Source: Granulicella sp. dw_53 | Lineage (GTDB): Bacteria; Acidobacteriota; Terriglobia; Terriglobales; Acidobacteriaceae | Direction: 5' to 3' | NCBI RefSeq assembly: GCF_018449545.1 | Contig: NZ_JAAVUR010000008.1 | Location: forward strand, 248,001-312,000 | Length of the DNA stretch: 64,000 nucleotides | Part shown: positions 41,474 to 50,604 of the stretch, in pieces | Position numbering within the stretch: position 1 is the stretch's first letter | Layout: each line of letters begins with the position of its first letter | The notes under the pieces: generated by a model | Told to the model about the DNA's origin: nothing | The model's database searches: none | The model's input: the letters and a program-made list of their open reading frames with translations, nothing else | Program-made: the position numbers and the translations under genes

Positions 41474-43291
41474 CTATCGGGCCTTCGGAGCGTCCTTCTG
41501 CGCGGCGATCCAGCTATCTACCTGTTGTTCCAGTACATCCATCGGCAGCGCCCCGGAGTCCAGCACCACATCGTGAAATGCCTTGAGGCTGAACTGCGGA
41601 CCTAGCGCAGTCTGTGCCCGCTGGCGCAGCTCGAGGATCTTCAACTGGCCCATCTTGTAGCCGAGCGCCTGGCCCGGCCACGCGATGTAGCGATCGACCT
41701 CCGCCTGGATGTTCGTCTCGTCGATGGCCGAGTGCTCCCGGAAGTAGTCCACCATCTGCTGCCGCGTCCAGTGTTTGGAGTGAACTCCGGTATCGACCAC
41801 CAGCCGGATCGCCCGCCAGATATCCGCCTCTAGCCGGCCGTAGTCGCTATACGGGTCCTGGTAGAAGCCTATCTCCTTGCCCAGCCGCTCGCTGTAGAGA
41901 CCCCAACCCTCCGTATAGGCCGTGTAGTAGGACTGCTTGCGGAACTCTGGAATTCCCGTCAGCTCCTGTGCAATGGCGATCTGTAGATGATGCCCGGGAA
42001 TCCCCTCGTGGTACGAGACCGCCTCTACCGGAGTCAGCAGACGCTCCGCAAAGTTGTAGGTATTGATGTTGACCCGGCCCGGACGCTTCCCATCCGGAGT
42101 GCCTGGTTCGTAATAGGCGGCCGCCTGATCCTTCTCCACGTACGCGGGAACCGCTACTACCTCCAGCGGAGCCTTCGGCAGCCTGCCGAAGAGCTCAGGC
42201 AGTCTTGGCTTCATCTGGTCCAGATAGCCGCGATACGTGCCCAGCAACTGTTCCTTCGATGTCGGATGCTCCTTCGGATTCGCCTTCAAGGCAGCGCTGA
42301 AGCTCTTCATATCGCTGAACCCGAGCTTCTTCACGATGGCCAGCATCTCGGCCTCGTCGCGCTTCACCTCATCCAGCCCGATCTGATGGATCTCGCTCGC
42401 GCTCTTGTTCAGCGTTGTGCTCTGCCGAATCCTGAAGGCGTAGTAAGCATCGCCATCCGGCAGCGACCAGACCCCCGGCTCCTTGCGTCCAGCGGGCACA
42501 TACTGCGCCTTCATGAACTTCGCGAATCGCAGATACGAGGGCAGGACCTCGGTTGTAATCGCCGCGAGCACCTCATCGGAGATGCGCTTCTGCTCTGCAG
42601 CGCTGACGGTCTTGGGAAACTTCTTGAGCGGCAGTGCAAAGGGGCTTTCGGCCGGCTTCTGGTCGGCCAGCGTCTGGGCCTGAACGGTCACCTTCTCCAT
42701 CAGGTAAGCCGGCGGCATCCGCCCCGACTCCATCCCCATCTCCATGTTGGTCCGGATTTGTGAGAAGGCCGTTGGAATCTTCTTTAGCCGCGCTATGTAG
42801 TTGTCGTAGTCCTTCACCTCATCGAAGCTGAGCTGATTCACCAGTTGCGGCATCGAAGTGTGGAAGCCGTTGAACTGGTTGATCGGCATCTGCCACTCTT
42901 TGAAGCGCGCACTCTCCTGATCCTCGATTAGCGAGCGCAGCATCAGCGCCGAGGAGAGCTTCTCCTGCTCCGGCAGTCCGGTCGTATCAATCGCGCCCAG
43001 CCGCTGGATAAACCCGAGACCACGCGACAGAGAGGCGTTCACCGCCGCGGCTGAGTAGTCCGTCAACTGGTCGTCATAACGCTTGTCCCCCAACGAGGAC
43101 GCCATCTCCGGTGAGTGCTTGAGGGTGTCTTCCCAGATCTCCGCGAGAAGCGCGGATAGTGCCTTACTACGCGCCTCCACCGACATTGTGGGGGCAACTG
43201 GCGACGTCTGTACCTCTGCCTGGAGTATCTGCCTCTTCGAACTGCTCATGAACGTCAAACCAAACGTCAGAGCCAGAAAAACTCGTCTCAT
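41474..43291 (-). CDS. DUF885-family secreted metallopeptidase-like protein
   Basis: A 605-residue protein with signal peptide (MRRVFLALTFGLTFMSSS). The DUF885 core contains AVSYHEGIPGHHLQIAIAQE, an HExxxxHH-type zinc site, and YTEGWGLYSERLGKEIGFY, whose glutamate fits the third ligand. The family is thought to comprise periplasmic carboxypeptidase-like enzymes, but few members have been assayed. ATG at 43291 is chosen for GAGGG eight bases upstream and because it starts the signal peptide; the frame extends 35 more codons without these features. It is the first gene of a likely DUF885-proC-ctaA unit. Confidence 0.85.
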   Translation of the reverse strand: MRRVFLALTFGLTFMSSSKRQILQAEVQTSPVAPTMSVEARSKALSALLAEIWEDTLKHSPEMASSLGDKRYDDQLTDYSAAAVNASLSRGLGFIQRLGAIDTTGLPEQEKLSSALMLRSLIEDQESARFKEWQMPINQFNGFHTSMPQLVNQLSFDEVKDYDNYIARLKKIPTAFSQIRTNMEMGMESGRMPPAYLMEKVTVQAQTLADQKPAESPFALPLKKFPKTVSAAEQKRISDEVLAAITTEVLPSYLRFAKFMKAQYVPAGRKEPGVWSLPDGDAYYAFRIRQSTTLNKSASEIHQIGLDEVKRDEAEMLAIVKKLGFSDMKSFSAALKANPKEHPTSKEQLLGTYRGYLDQMKPRLPELFGRLPKAPLEVVAVPAYVEKDQAAAYYEPGTPDGKRPGRVNINTYNFAERLLTPVEAVSYHEGIPGHHLQIAIAQELTGIPEFRKQSYYTAYTEGWGLYSERLGKEIGFYQDPYSDYGRLEADIWRAIRLVVDTGVHSKHWTRQQMVDYFREHSAIDETNIQAEVDRYIAWPGQALGYKMGQLKILELRQRAQTALGPQFSLKAFHDVVLDSGALPMDVLEQQVDSWIAAQKDAPKAR

Positions 43292-43438
43292 GCAAGCCCT
43301 CAATTCCGGCTTTAGTGTATCTCGGCCGTTCTTCGAAACGCGGAGATAGCAATGGAGATTCCCTGAGCATCCCTGATAGGGACACGACGATGGCATATTC
43401 TGCGCGGGATGAATAGGGGGAGCGAATAGCCCAGAACA

Positions 43439-43465
43439 GTCGCGGGAAGCCCACCTTCCCGCGAC
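43439..43465 (-). terminator. Hairpin after the bacilliredoxin gene
   Basis: GTCGCGGGAAG and CTTCCCGCGAC form a perfect eleven-base-pair stem with a five-base loop, 25 bases beyond the bacilliredoxin stop. It lacks a good T-run, so it may be a weak terminator or an RNA-stabilising hairpin. Confidence 0.5.
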
Positions 43466-43489
43466 CTGTCGAGCTGGTGTACTAAAAAA

Positions 43490-43915
43490 CTAAGCAGTGG
43501 TTTGAGCGCAGTAGGTATCGAAGGCCCGAGCCAGTTCCTGGGCGATCGCCGGTGCCGTGGAGGTCTCGATGGCAGACCGCTGCATCAGGTACACCAACTG
43601 TCCGTCCCGCAGGATCGCGATCGCAGGCGAGGTGGGGGGATGTCCGCCGAAGTAGCCGCGAGCACGCTCGGTCGCTTCACGGTCCTGTCCGGCAAATACC
43701 GTGACCGCATGATCCGGCTTCGCGCCGTGCTGCATCGCCAGACGAACTCCCGGACGCATCTTCCCGGCCGCGCATCCGCAGATCGAGTTCACTACCACCA
43801 TCGTCGTTCCCGGCTGGGCTACAGCCGCGTCGACATCGGCAGCACTACGAGCTTCCTTCAGTCCGGCGCGCGTCAACTCCTCGCGCATCGGTATCACCAT
43901 AATCTCTGGATACAT
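43490..43915 (-). CDS. BrxA/BrxB-family bacilliredoxin
   Basis: A 141-residue thioredoxin-fold protein of the YphP/YqiW family. These reduce mixed disulfides between proteins and bacillithiol or similar thiols. The active site is seen as VVVNSICGCAAGKMRPGVRL, with the CGC motif in the expected position about 60 residues in. The thioredoxin-fold cis-proline loop PPTSPAIAILRDGQ follows. ATG at 43915 has AGGAG eight bases upstream; the frame open up to 44041 has no such signal. It is divergent from murB. The presence of bacillithiol in this organism is not shown here. Confidence 0.88.
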   Translation of the reverse strand: MYPEIMVIPMREELTRAGLKEARSAADVDAAVAQPGTTMVVVNSICGCAAGKMRPGVRLAMQHGAKPDHAVTVFAGQDREATERARGYFGGHPPTSPAIAILRDGQLVYLMQRSAIETSTAPAIAQELARAFDTYCAQTTA

Positions 43916-44034
43916 AGTCTTTTCTCCTGGGCCACGGGTGAAAGCCGCGCCTCTTCGGATTGTACGGACTCCTCTCGTACTCCGCCACTCGTCTTCCGTC
44001 CGCCTCCCCGGGCCGGGTGTAATACCATCAACCC

Positions 44035-45120
44035 GTGCCAACTCCCCTCAGCCCCGACCTTCGCATCCTGGAGTCCGTCGCCCTCGCCCCCTATACGACC
44101 TTCCAGATCGGTGGACCCGCCCGCTTTTTCTGCGAGATACACGCCGAATCAGCGCTCCTCGAAGCAGTCCAGTTCGCCCGTCAACAAGGCCTGGCGATCT
44201 TCGTCCTGGGTGGCGGAAGCAATCTGCTGGTCAGCGACGCCGGCTTCAATGGTCTAGTCCTGCACCTCGCGATCGATACGCCAGCCCGGACCACCCCCAA
44301 CGACCGGTACGTCGACATTACTGTCCCCGCCGGACTCGACTGGAACGCCTTCGTCCTCCAGGTCTGTGAGCATGGAATCAGCGGCGTCGAATGTCTCGCC
44401 GGCATCCCAGGCATGGTGGGCGGCAGCCCTATCCAGAACATCGGAGCCTACGGACAGGAGGTCGCCAACACCATCCATTCGGTCCGTGCACTCGATCTTG
44501 AGACCCTTACTTTTGTGTCTCTGTCCCGCGAGGCTTGCGGCTTCGCCTACCGCCGCAGCATCTTCAACAGCACCCATCGGGGCCGGTACATTGTCATCCA
44601 GGTCACTTTCCGCTTCGACGCAACAGCCACCCCCAACCTGACCTATACGGACCTCGCAAAGCACTTCGCCGCGCAACTTGAGAGTGGCCAGACTCCAAAG
44701 CCGATGGAGGTCTACGATGCTGTCCGCGCCATCCGGTACAACAAGGGAATGCTCGTGGTCGAGGGAGAGCAGGATAGTCGTAGCGCCGGCTCCTTCTTCA
44801 AGAATCCCGTGGTGTCCTCTGCGACGCTGGATCTCCTGGCCGCAAACCTCGCAATCGAACCCACCAGCATTGCCCACTGGCCCGCCGAACGAGGGCAAAT
44901 CAAGCTGGCCGCCGCATGGCTCCTCGAACGCGCCGGCTTTCACAAAGGCTTCACGCTAGGCGAAGCGGGCATCTCCTCCCGCCACACTCTGGCCCTCATC
45001 AACCGCGGTCACGCCACTGCGCGCGATATCGCCACCCTGCGCGACACCATCCAGCAGGAAGTAAAGTCCCGCTTCAATATCCAGCTCGAACAAGAGCCCG
45101 TTCAAATCGGCGACGTTTAA
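44035..45120 (+). CDS. murB: UDP-N-acetylenolpyruvoylglucosamine reductase
   Basis: MurB reduces UDP-enolpyruvyl-GlcNAc to UDP-MurNAc with FAD and NADPH in peptidoglycan synthesis. FAD-binding parts are visible: TTFQIGGPARFFCEI, FVLGGGSNLLVSDAGFNGLV and ECLAGIPGMVGGSPIQNIGA followed by YGQEVANT. The conserved active-site serine region is SAGSFFKNPVVS. The length of 361 residues and the insert containing FAYRRSIFNS place it with type I (E. coli-like) enzymes. The start is GTG at 44035, just before LSPDLRILESVALAPYTTF. It is divergent from the bacilliredoxin gene across about 120 bases. A REP-like palindrome follows. Confidence 0.93.
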   Translation: MPTPLSPDLRILESVALAPYTTFQIGGPARFFCEIHAESALLEAVQFARQQGLAIFVLGGGSNLLVSDAGFNGLVLHLAIDTPARTTPNDRYVDITVPAGLDWNAFVLQVCEHGISGVECLAGIPGMVGGSPIQNIGAYGQEVANTIHSVRALDLETLTFVSLSREACGFAYRRSIFNSTHRGRYIVIQVTFRFDATATPNLTYTDLAKHFAAQLESGQTPKPMEVYDAVRAIRYNKGMLVVEGEQDSRSAGSFFKNPVVSSATLDLLAANLAIEPTSIAHWPAERGQIKLAAAWLLERAGFHKGFTLGEAGISSRHTLALINRGHATARDIATLRDTIQQEVKSRFNIQLEQEPVQIGDV

Positions 45121-45160
45121 CCATCTAAACAAGAAACCAAGCTACCGGAGACCACAATCG

Positions 45161-45236
45161 CGGGTGCCCCATCCTTTCCGACAGTCTCATCGTCGGATAG
45201 GGTGGGGTATCGTGCGAAGCACGACCGTCTTCCTTC
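45161..45236 (+). repeat. REP-like palindrome, copy B
   Basis: CGGGTGCCCCATCCTTTCCG, then CAGTCTCATCG, then TCGGATAGGGTGGGG, then the small hairpin TCGTGC-GAA-GCACGA. Compared with copy A the loop AGTCTCATC is kept, while both stems change on both sides (TTTGC/GCAAA to CCGAC/GTCGG; CGGGC/GCCCG to CGTGC/GCACG), as expected for a structure under selection. Confidence 0.75.
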
Positions 45237-45287
45237 CTGACCTTAGAGTCTTCGGGATATCCTTGCAGACTCATTGGCGGCAACGAA

Positions 45288-46028
45288 TCAAAGCTGCCCC
45301 AACTGCTCCATCAGCCGTCTACGCTCCCCAGCCAAAACCTCACCCACCGGCCCTTGCGCTACGATCTTGCCAGCCGCAATCTTGATCACCTCGGCCCCGA
45401 GTTGGAATGCCTCCCCGACATCATGCGTCACGGAAAGCACTGGAATCTCCCGCTGCGCCACCCAGGCTCGCAACTCCAACAGCAACTGGTCCCGGACGGC
45501 AGAATCCAAGCCCGCAAAGGGCTCGTCCAGAAGCAGACAAGCCCGTTCCGGCCCTGAAAACGTAGCCGCGGAGATCACCGCCCGAGCCGCCGAGACCCTC
45601 TCCCGCTCGCCGCCACTCAACTCCTTGGGCATCCGCTCTGTGAACCCCTGCAGGCGAAACATAGCGATCACCTCATCGGCGATCTCTCCAGATCCACTAG
45701 AGGAAGCAGCCCCCACCCCAAACAGCAGATTCTCTTTGACCGTCATGTGGGGAAAGAGCCGTGCAGTCTGTCCTGCACTCCGTACCGGCCGCAGATGCGC
45801 AGGAACAAACACCCCGGTCTGCCGATCCATCAGAACGCTTTCACCACGCGAGATGCGTCCAGTATTGGGCTTTACAAAGCCGGCGATGGCCCGCATCACC
45901 GTGGTCTTGCCGCTGCCCGAAGGCCCAAACAGCACCGTCCACGGTTGTGTCAGCTCGAATGCAACATCGAGCGTCAGCACTCCCACCCGATGTACGATCT
46001 TCAGACTCAGCAGGCTATCGGACGACAT
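45288..46028 (-). CDS. modC: Molybdate ABC transporter ATPase
   Basis: The ATPase subunit (246 residues) of the molybdate importer. Walker A is VLFGPSGSGKTTVMRAIAG, the signature is LSGGERERVSAARAV, Walker B is ACLLLDEPFAGLDS, and the H-loop is in VLSVTHDVGEAF. The C-terminal TOBE domain found in E. coli ModC is absent, so molybdate-binding regulation in the subunit is not expected. ATG at 46028 has GGAAGG upstream and overlaps the 3' end of modB by 14 bases; an ATG at 46043 is possible. It is the last gene of modA-modB-modC on the minus strand. Confidence 0.9.
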   Translation of the reverse strand: MSSDSLLSLKIVHRVGVLTLDVAFELTQPWTVLFGPSGSGKTTVMRAIAGFVKPNTGRISRGESVLMDRQTGVFVPAHLRPVRSAGQTARLFPHMTVKENLLFGVGAASSSGSGEIADEVIAMFRLQGFTERMPKELSGGERERVSAARAVISAATFSGPERACLLLDEPFAGLDSAVRDQLLLELRAWVAQREIPVLSVTHDVGEAFQLGAEVIKIAAGKIVAQGPVGEVLAGERRRLMEQLGQL

Positions 46029-46701
46029 CGGCCTGCCTTCCATCCAACTTCCTCGCGCTAGGCAGGAGGTAGATCGCCATCAACGCCACCATCGCGAACC
46101 CGACCAGCACCAGCGCCGTACGATTCGCGGCAGCGTAGTTGCCATCCTGCACCAGGTCGTAGAGCGAGATAGAAAGCGTCCGGGTCGCCCCGGGAATGTT
46201 TCCCCCGAGCATCAGCACCACGCCGAACTCCCCCACCGTATGGGTAAACGCCAGCACGGCGCTGGTGAGCAGGGAAGCACGCGTCATCGGCAACACCACC
46301 GACAGAAAGACCCTCGCTGGCCTCGCTCCTAATCCGGCGGCAGCCTCAATGTATTCGTGGTCGATGCCGGTAAAACCCGCCACCAGCGGCTGCACCGCAA
46401 ACGGCAGGCTGTACAGAATCGAACCCACCAGCAACCCCACAAAGCTGAACGCCAACGGATGCCCGATCAGTCGCGTCAGCAATCGGCCCGGAGCCGTCAG
46501 AGGTCCCAACGCCACCAGCAGATAGAACCCGATGACCGTAGGCGGCAGGACCAACGGCAGTGCGACCGCAGCCTGCACCAACGCCCGTGCCCATCCTTTG
46601 CCCGAGGCGATCCACCACGCAAGCGGCAGGGCGACCAGCAGCAGGACCGCTGTCGTACTGAGAGCCAGCCGCAATGTCAGACCCAACGCCTCAACATCCA
46701 T
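46015..46701 (-). CDS. modB: Molybdate ABC transporter permease
   Basis: A 228-residue inner-membrane permease with five to six helices. The conserved EAA loop appears as EYIEAAAGLGARPARVFLSV. The sequence LVLPPTVIGFYLLVALGPLT is typical of ModB. The gene starts at ATG 46701, 50 bases after modA, and its stop overlaps the modC start. It forms the membrane channel that receives molybdate from ModA. Specificity between molybdate and tungstate cannot be judged from the permease. Confidence 0.92.
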   Translation of the reverse strand: MDVEALGLTLRLALSTTAVLLLVALPLAWWIASGKGWARALVQAAVALPLVLPPTVIGFYLLVALGPLTAPGRLLTRLIGHPLAFSFVGLLVGSILYSLPFAVQPLVAGFTGIDHEYIEAAAGLGARPARVFLSVVLPMTRASLLTSAVLAFTHTVGEFGVVLMLGGNIPGATRTLSISLYDLVQDGNYAAANRTALVLVGFAMVALMAIYLLPSARKLDGRQADVVR

Positions 46702-46751
46702 GCTGGGGTAAGTCTATACAGTTCAAGTTCCTCTCCGGGCGGAGAAGTGGG

Positions 46752-47516
46752 CTACTGGATCGGAGCCAGTCCATACTTCGGCAGATTTGCCTGGACTCCG
46801 GGAGTCAGCAGCCACTTTAGAAAGGCGTCTGCTTCGGCCTTGCGTCCTGCCTTCAAGATGACCGCGCACTGCCGAATCGGTGGGTATGTCGTGGTTGGAA
46901 CCAGCACGTAGGTCCCTATCTCCTGGAAGTGCGGGGTACTCGCCAACGTCAGCGAGATCAGCCCCATCTGCGCATTCCCGGACTCGGCAAACTGTCCTGC
47001 TTGTGCAACGTTCTCGGCGACCACCAAGTGGGGCTTTACCTTATCGTAGATCTTCATCCAGGTGAGGGATGCCACTGCGGCACGTCCGTACGGAGCATGC
47101 ATCTCATCGGCGATCGCGATGGAGGTGGCCCGCTTGTCGGTGAGGCTGTCGATGGTGATCGGCTGGACCGCCGAGTCCTTTCGCGCCCACAGCACGAGAG
47201 ATCCCTTGGCATACGGCGTGGGGGCTGTGGCGTCCGTCAACTTCGCGGCTACGATCTTCTCCGGAAAGACAAAGTCTGCCCCGAGAAAGAGATCGATAGG
47301 AGCGCCGTTCAGAATCTGCGTCGTAAGCGTCGCTGACGATCCGAAGCTCACCACCAGCTTCACGCCAGTCGCGTGCTCATACGCCGTGGCCAAGACCGGC
47401 ATCACTGGCTGCAGATCCGCTGCCGCAGCCACCCGGAGCTCCTTATGGCCCTGTGCCAGAGCCTGTCCGGAGAGACCGGCCAGCATCAGCATCCAGACCG
47501 CGAGACAGAAGTTCAC
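46752..47516 (-). CDS. modA: Molybdate-binding periplasmic protein
   Basis: The substrate-binding protein of the ModABC importer. It starts with a signal peptide (NFCLAVWMLMLAGLSGQALA) and contains LRVAAAADLQPVMPVLATAY, VVSFGSSATLTTQILNGAPI (the serine-rich oxyanion site), and DLFLGADFVFPEKIV, all typical of ModA. The frame is open to 47582, but ATG at 47576 would overlap the divergent thrC start by 10 bases and put 22 non-signal residues first. GTG at 47516 is therefore preferred. The resulting 254 residues match the family's usual length. It leads modB by 50 bases. Confidence 0.88.
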   Translation of the reverse strand: MNFCLAVWMLMLAGLSGQALAQGHKELRVAAAADLQPVMPVLATAYEHATGVKLVVSFGSSATLTTQILNGAPIDLFLGADFVFPEKIVAAKLTDATAPTPYAKGSLVLWARKDSAVQPITIDSLTDKRATSIAIADEMHAPYGRAAVASLTWMKIYDKVKPHLVVAENVAQAGQFAESGNAQMGLISLTLASTPHFQEIGTYVLVPTTTYPPIRQCAVILKAGRKAEADAFLKWLLTPGVQANLPKYGLAPIQ

Positions 47517-47566
47517 ACTCGGGAGCTTGGGTCCACCCCGGACTTTACGGTAGGCTAGTAGTACGA

Positions 47567-48973
47567 ATGAGCGCATCAACACATACTCTTAGATGCACGG
47601 AATGCGGCACGAGCATTGCTCCTGAAGCTGTTAGCAGCAACTTTCGCTGCCTCACCTGCAATGGCCTCTATGAGGTCGTCTACCCCTGGTCTGCCGCCAA
47701 GCCCGGCAGCGCTACCGCTTCCGACAGCAATCTTCCCAATCCAAGCGCCCTCCGCTGGCTCTGGCAGGAGCGCCGTTCGTCCACTCTTGCGGTGGACCAG
47801 AGCGGCGTCTGGCGCTTCCGCGACCTCTTGCCGATCCTTAAGAACGCCGATAAGGCTGTGACCCTCCGCGAGGGCAATACTCCCCTCTACGATCTGCCGC
47901 GCTGCGCCAAGGTGGCTGGCATCGACTGGCTCCTGGCCAAGCATCAGGGCATGAACCCCACCGGCTCCTTCAAGGACACCGGCATGACCACCGCCCTCTC
48001 CGTCGCCGCCGAGCGTGGCTTCGAGTGGGTCGCCTGCGCCTCCACCGGCAACACCTCCGCCGCCATGGCCGCCTACGCCGCCCGTGCCGGTCTGCGCAGC
48101 ATCGTCTTCATCCCCGAGGGCAAGATCGCTTGGGGTAAGCTCTCCCAGTCCATGGATTACGGAGCCCTCACCCTCCAGCTCAAGACCGACTTCGACGGCT
48201 GCGTCCGCATCCTCGGCGACCTCGTCAAGCGCTTCCCCATCTACTTGCTCAACTCCGTGAACCCCTACCGCCTCGAAGGCCAAAAGACCCCCGCCTTCGA
48301 GATGGTCGAGCAGATGGACTGGCTTGTCCCCGAGCACATCATCGTCCCCGGCGGCAACCTCGCCAACTCTGCTGCCCTCGGCAAGGGCTTCACCGAGATG
48401 CACCAGCTCGGCCTCATCCCCCACGTCCCCAAGGTCAGCGTGATCCAGGCCGAGGGCGCGAACCCCCTCTATCGCTGGTACAACGACTCCAACCGCATCA
48501 TGCGCCCGGTAACGGCGGATACTCGCGCCACAGCCATCCGCATCGGCAATCCCGCAAGCTGGCGCAAGGCGGCCGACGTCATTGAGCAGATGGGCGGCTG
48601 GTGCGAGCAGGCCTCCGAGCAGGAGATCGCCCTTGCCAAGGCCGAGATCGGCGCGGAGGGCATCGGTTGTGAGCCTGCCTCCGCAGTTACCCTCGCCGGC
48701 CTGAAGAAGCTCGTCGCCGCAGGGAGAATCACACGCGAGGAGCGGGTTGTCCTGATCCTCACAGGCCACACCCTCAAGGACTCCCAGTACACCATCGACT
48801 ACCATCGTGGGGAACTCTTGACCGACGCCGAGTTAGCCCAGGCGACGCCCGCTCAGACAGCCCAGCACACCGCCTTGCGTAAGCCCCCGACGGTCCTCGA
48901 AGCCGACCCCGACGTCGTCCTCCGCACCCTCGAAGCGCACATGCAGCTCACCCAGGCCGTTCAGCCTGCATGA
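47567..48973 (+). CDS. thrC: Threonine synthase
   Basis: ThrC converts O-phosphohomoserine to threonine with PLP. The protein (468 residues) has an N-terminal zinc ribbon (CTECGTSIAPEAVSS to FRCLTCNGLYEV). The PLP lysine is in HQGMNPTGSFKDTGMTTALS. ASTGNTSAAMAAYAARAGL and the phosphate-binding PGGNLANSAALGKGF are also present. ATG at 47567 starts MSASTHTLRCTECG; the longer frame to 47453 is antisense to modA and rejected. Its stop overlaps the thrB start by four bases (ATGA), so the two are translationally coupled. Confidence 0.95.
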   Translation: MSASTHTLRCTECGTSIAPEAVSSNFRCLTCNGLYEVVYPWSAAKPGSATASDSNLPNPSALRWLWQERRSSTLAVDQSGVWRFRDLLPILKNADKAVTLREGNTPLYDLPRCAKVAGIDWLLAKHQGMNPTGSFKDTGMTTALSVAAERGFEWVACASTGNTSAAMAAYAARAGLRSIVFIPEGKIAWGKLSQSMDYGALTLQLKTDFDGCVRILGDLVKRFPIYLLNSVNPYRLEGQKTPAFEMVEQMDWLVPEHIIVPGGNLANSAALGKGFTEMHQLGLIPHVPKVSVIQAEGANPLYRWYNDSNRIMRPVTADTRATAIRIGNPASWRKAADVIEQMGGWCEQASEQEIALAKAEIGAEGIGCEPASAVTLAGLKKLVAAGRITREERVVLILTGHTLKDSQYTIDYHRGELLTDAELAQATPAQTAQHTALRKPPTVLEADPDVVLRTLEAHMQLTQAVQPA

Positions 48974-49878
48974 CGACCGCTGTGGCCCCGCTTCACTTAC
49001 GCCTTCCTGCGACCTCCGCCAACCTCGGTCCGGGCTTTGACGCCCTGGGCCTTGCGATGGCTCTTTACCTGACCATCGACGCTACCACCGCCGATTCCTT
49101 CCAGATCGAAGCCACCGGACGCGATGCGGCTCTCTGCGCGCGCCTGGAAGATAACCTGATCCTCTCCACCTACACCTCCATCCTGACGAAAGCTGGGAAG
49201 GAAGCCTCGCCGCTGCACCTTATGTTGCAGAACGAGATCCCTCTTGGGATGGGCTGCGGCTCCAGCGCCGCCGCGCTCCTGGCGGGGGTGTTGCTCGCCA
49301 ATCACTTCGGCAGCCTCGCCTGGACCAGCCAGCAGATCCTCGAAGAGGCCTGCCGCCGGGAGGGCCATCCCGATAACGTCGCCGCCTGTTGGCTGGGAGG
49401 CATGACCGCCTCTTCCATGAATGAAGCTGCTGTGATTGCAGCGACATGCGGAGAAAACCTCGCCTGGAATCTCATGTTGGCGCTACCCCCTGCCAGCCTC
49501 TCCACCGCCAAGGCTCGAGCCATGCTTCCACCCACTTACACTCGGGCAGATGCAGTCGCAAACGTCCAGAACACCGCTTTGCTCGTCTCCGCCTTTGCGC
49601 TCAATCGCCCAAGTCTATTGCGGACAGCGATGACGGACCGTATCCACCAGCCGTACCGTCAAGAGGCGTGCCCCCTGCTTCCGCTGTTGCTTCCGTTGGC
49701 CTCTTACCAGGGAGTCTACGGCGTCGCCCTCAGTGGAGCCGGACCCTCCGTGCTGCTCATCACCGACAGCTCCTACCCGTCGGCCCCCATGCTCGCCGCC
49801 ATCCGGGACGCAGCGAAGAGTCCGTCCCTTGAGGTTCTGGAGACCTCCATCTCGCTCGGTGCGGTATCGTACAGATAA
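48970..49878 (+). CDS. thrB: Homoserine kinase (GHMP family)
   Basis: ThrB phosphorylates homoserine, feeding thrC. The GHMP ATP-binding motif EIPLGMGCGSSAAALLAGVL is intact and the N-terminus has LPATSANLGPGFDALGLAM, the homoserine kinase signature. The C-terminal loop VYGVALSGAGPSVLLIT completes the fold. The length of 302 residues is standard. It is translated directly after thrC with an ATGA overlap. A terminator-like hairpin lies about 110 bases downstream. Confidence 0.95.
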   Translation: MTTAVAPLHLRLPATSANLGPGFDALGLAMALYLTIDATTADSFQIEATGRDAALCARLEDNLILSTYTSILTKAGKEASPLHLMLQNEIPLGMGCGSSAAALLAGVLLANHFGSLAWTSQQILEEACRREGHPDNVAACWLGGMTASSMNEAAVIAATCGENLAWNLMLALPPASLSTAKARAMLPPTYTRADAVANVQNTALLVSAFALNRPSLLRTAMTDRIHQPYRQEACPLLPLLLPLASYQGVYGVALSGAGPSVLLITDSSYPSAPMLAAIRDAAKSPSLEVLETSISLGAVSYR

Positions 49879-49990
49879 CGACCTAGTTAACTAAGTAACA
49901 AAGTATGTCGATTACCTAAGATTTCTTTACCTTATGCTTGTGGATAAGTACTTTAACGATGTGGGCAGTTCTGGGGAGGGCTGCTACGCC

Positions 49991-50030
49991 GCCCGTTGAC
50001 CCCTGCATAGGGGTCCGGGCGTTTGCTTTT
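49991..50030 (+). terminator. Terminator for thrC-thrB
   Basis: GACCCCT-GCAT-AGGGGTC is nested in GCCCG/CGGGC and followed by GTTTGCTTTT. It lies 113 bases after the thrB stop and before the trxA leader. Confidence 0.6.
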
Positions 50031-50157
50031 GGTGGCTGTTTGCACGCAAAATCAACATCCTGAAACTACTTTCCACATGCAGCATCTATTATGAGTAGCA
50101 GTCTGCACTGTACCGCAGCAGGCAAGTCCCTCGGGCAGCGCGGCAGGAGGAAGTTGA

Positions 50158-50490
50158 ATGGTAGGACAGTTCGTAAGCGAAGTGAACGATGCATCCTTTG
50201 AAAAAGAGGTATTGCAGTCGGATCAACCTGTTCTTGTAGATTTTTGGGCCGCCTGGTGTGGTCCTTGTCGCGCTTTGGCTCCCGTGGTCGATGAGGTTGC
50301 CACTTCGTATCAGGGCAAGCTCAAGGTCATGAAGATGGACGTTGACTCTAACACCGCTACTCCTATGCGGTACGGTATCCGCGGTATCCCCGCGTTGCTG
50401 ATCTTCAAGGGTGGTAAGGTCGCGGATCAGATCGTTGGTTTTGTCCCCAAGGACACCATCGACAAGTCAATCCTCAAGGTTTTGGCATAA
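50158..50490 (+). CDS. trxA: Thioredoxin
   Basis: A 110-residue cytoplasmic disulfide reductase. The active site is [20 protein letters not shown] with the classical WCGPC. The cis-proline loop is present as [20 protein letters not shown] at 50158 has AGGAGG five to six bases upstream. It is monocistronic, with a terminator at 50512. The 280-base upstream region carries TATTAT near 50086 as a possible -10. Confidence 0.96.
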   Translation: MVGQFVSEVNDASFEKEVLQSDQPVLVDFWAAWCGPCRALAPVVDEVATSYQGKLKVMKMDVDSNTATPMRYGIRGIPALLIFKGGKVADQIVGFVPKDTIDKSILKVLA

Positions 50491-50511
50491 GCGGCAAAGT
50501 TTGAAATCAAG

Positions 50512-50546
50512 GCCCGGTTCTCGAGCGAGATCCGGGCTCTTTTTTG
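50512..50546 (+). terminator. Terminator after trxA
   Basis: GCCCGG and CCGGGC with an inner CTCG/CGAG stem are followed by TCTTTTTT. It lies 22 bases after the trxA stop. Confidence 0.9.
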
Positions 50547-50604
50547 CGCCTTGTCCTGAGTCAACCTTGTGGGGCTTTTATGCTCCTTGCACTACACTGC
50601 CTTA

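Noticed and set aside
47576..48805. Long minus-strand frame opposite thrC
   Set aside because: Glycine/leucine-rich shadow translation. ThrC motifs on the plus strand are unambiguous.
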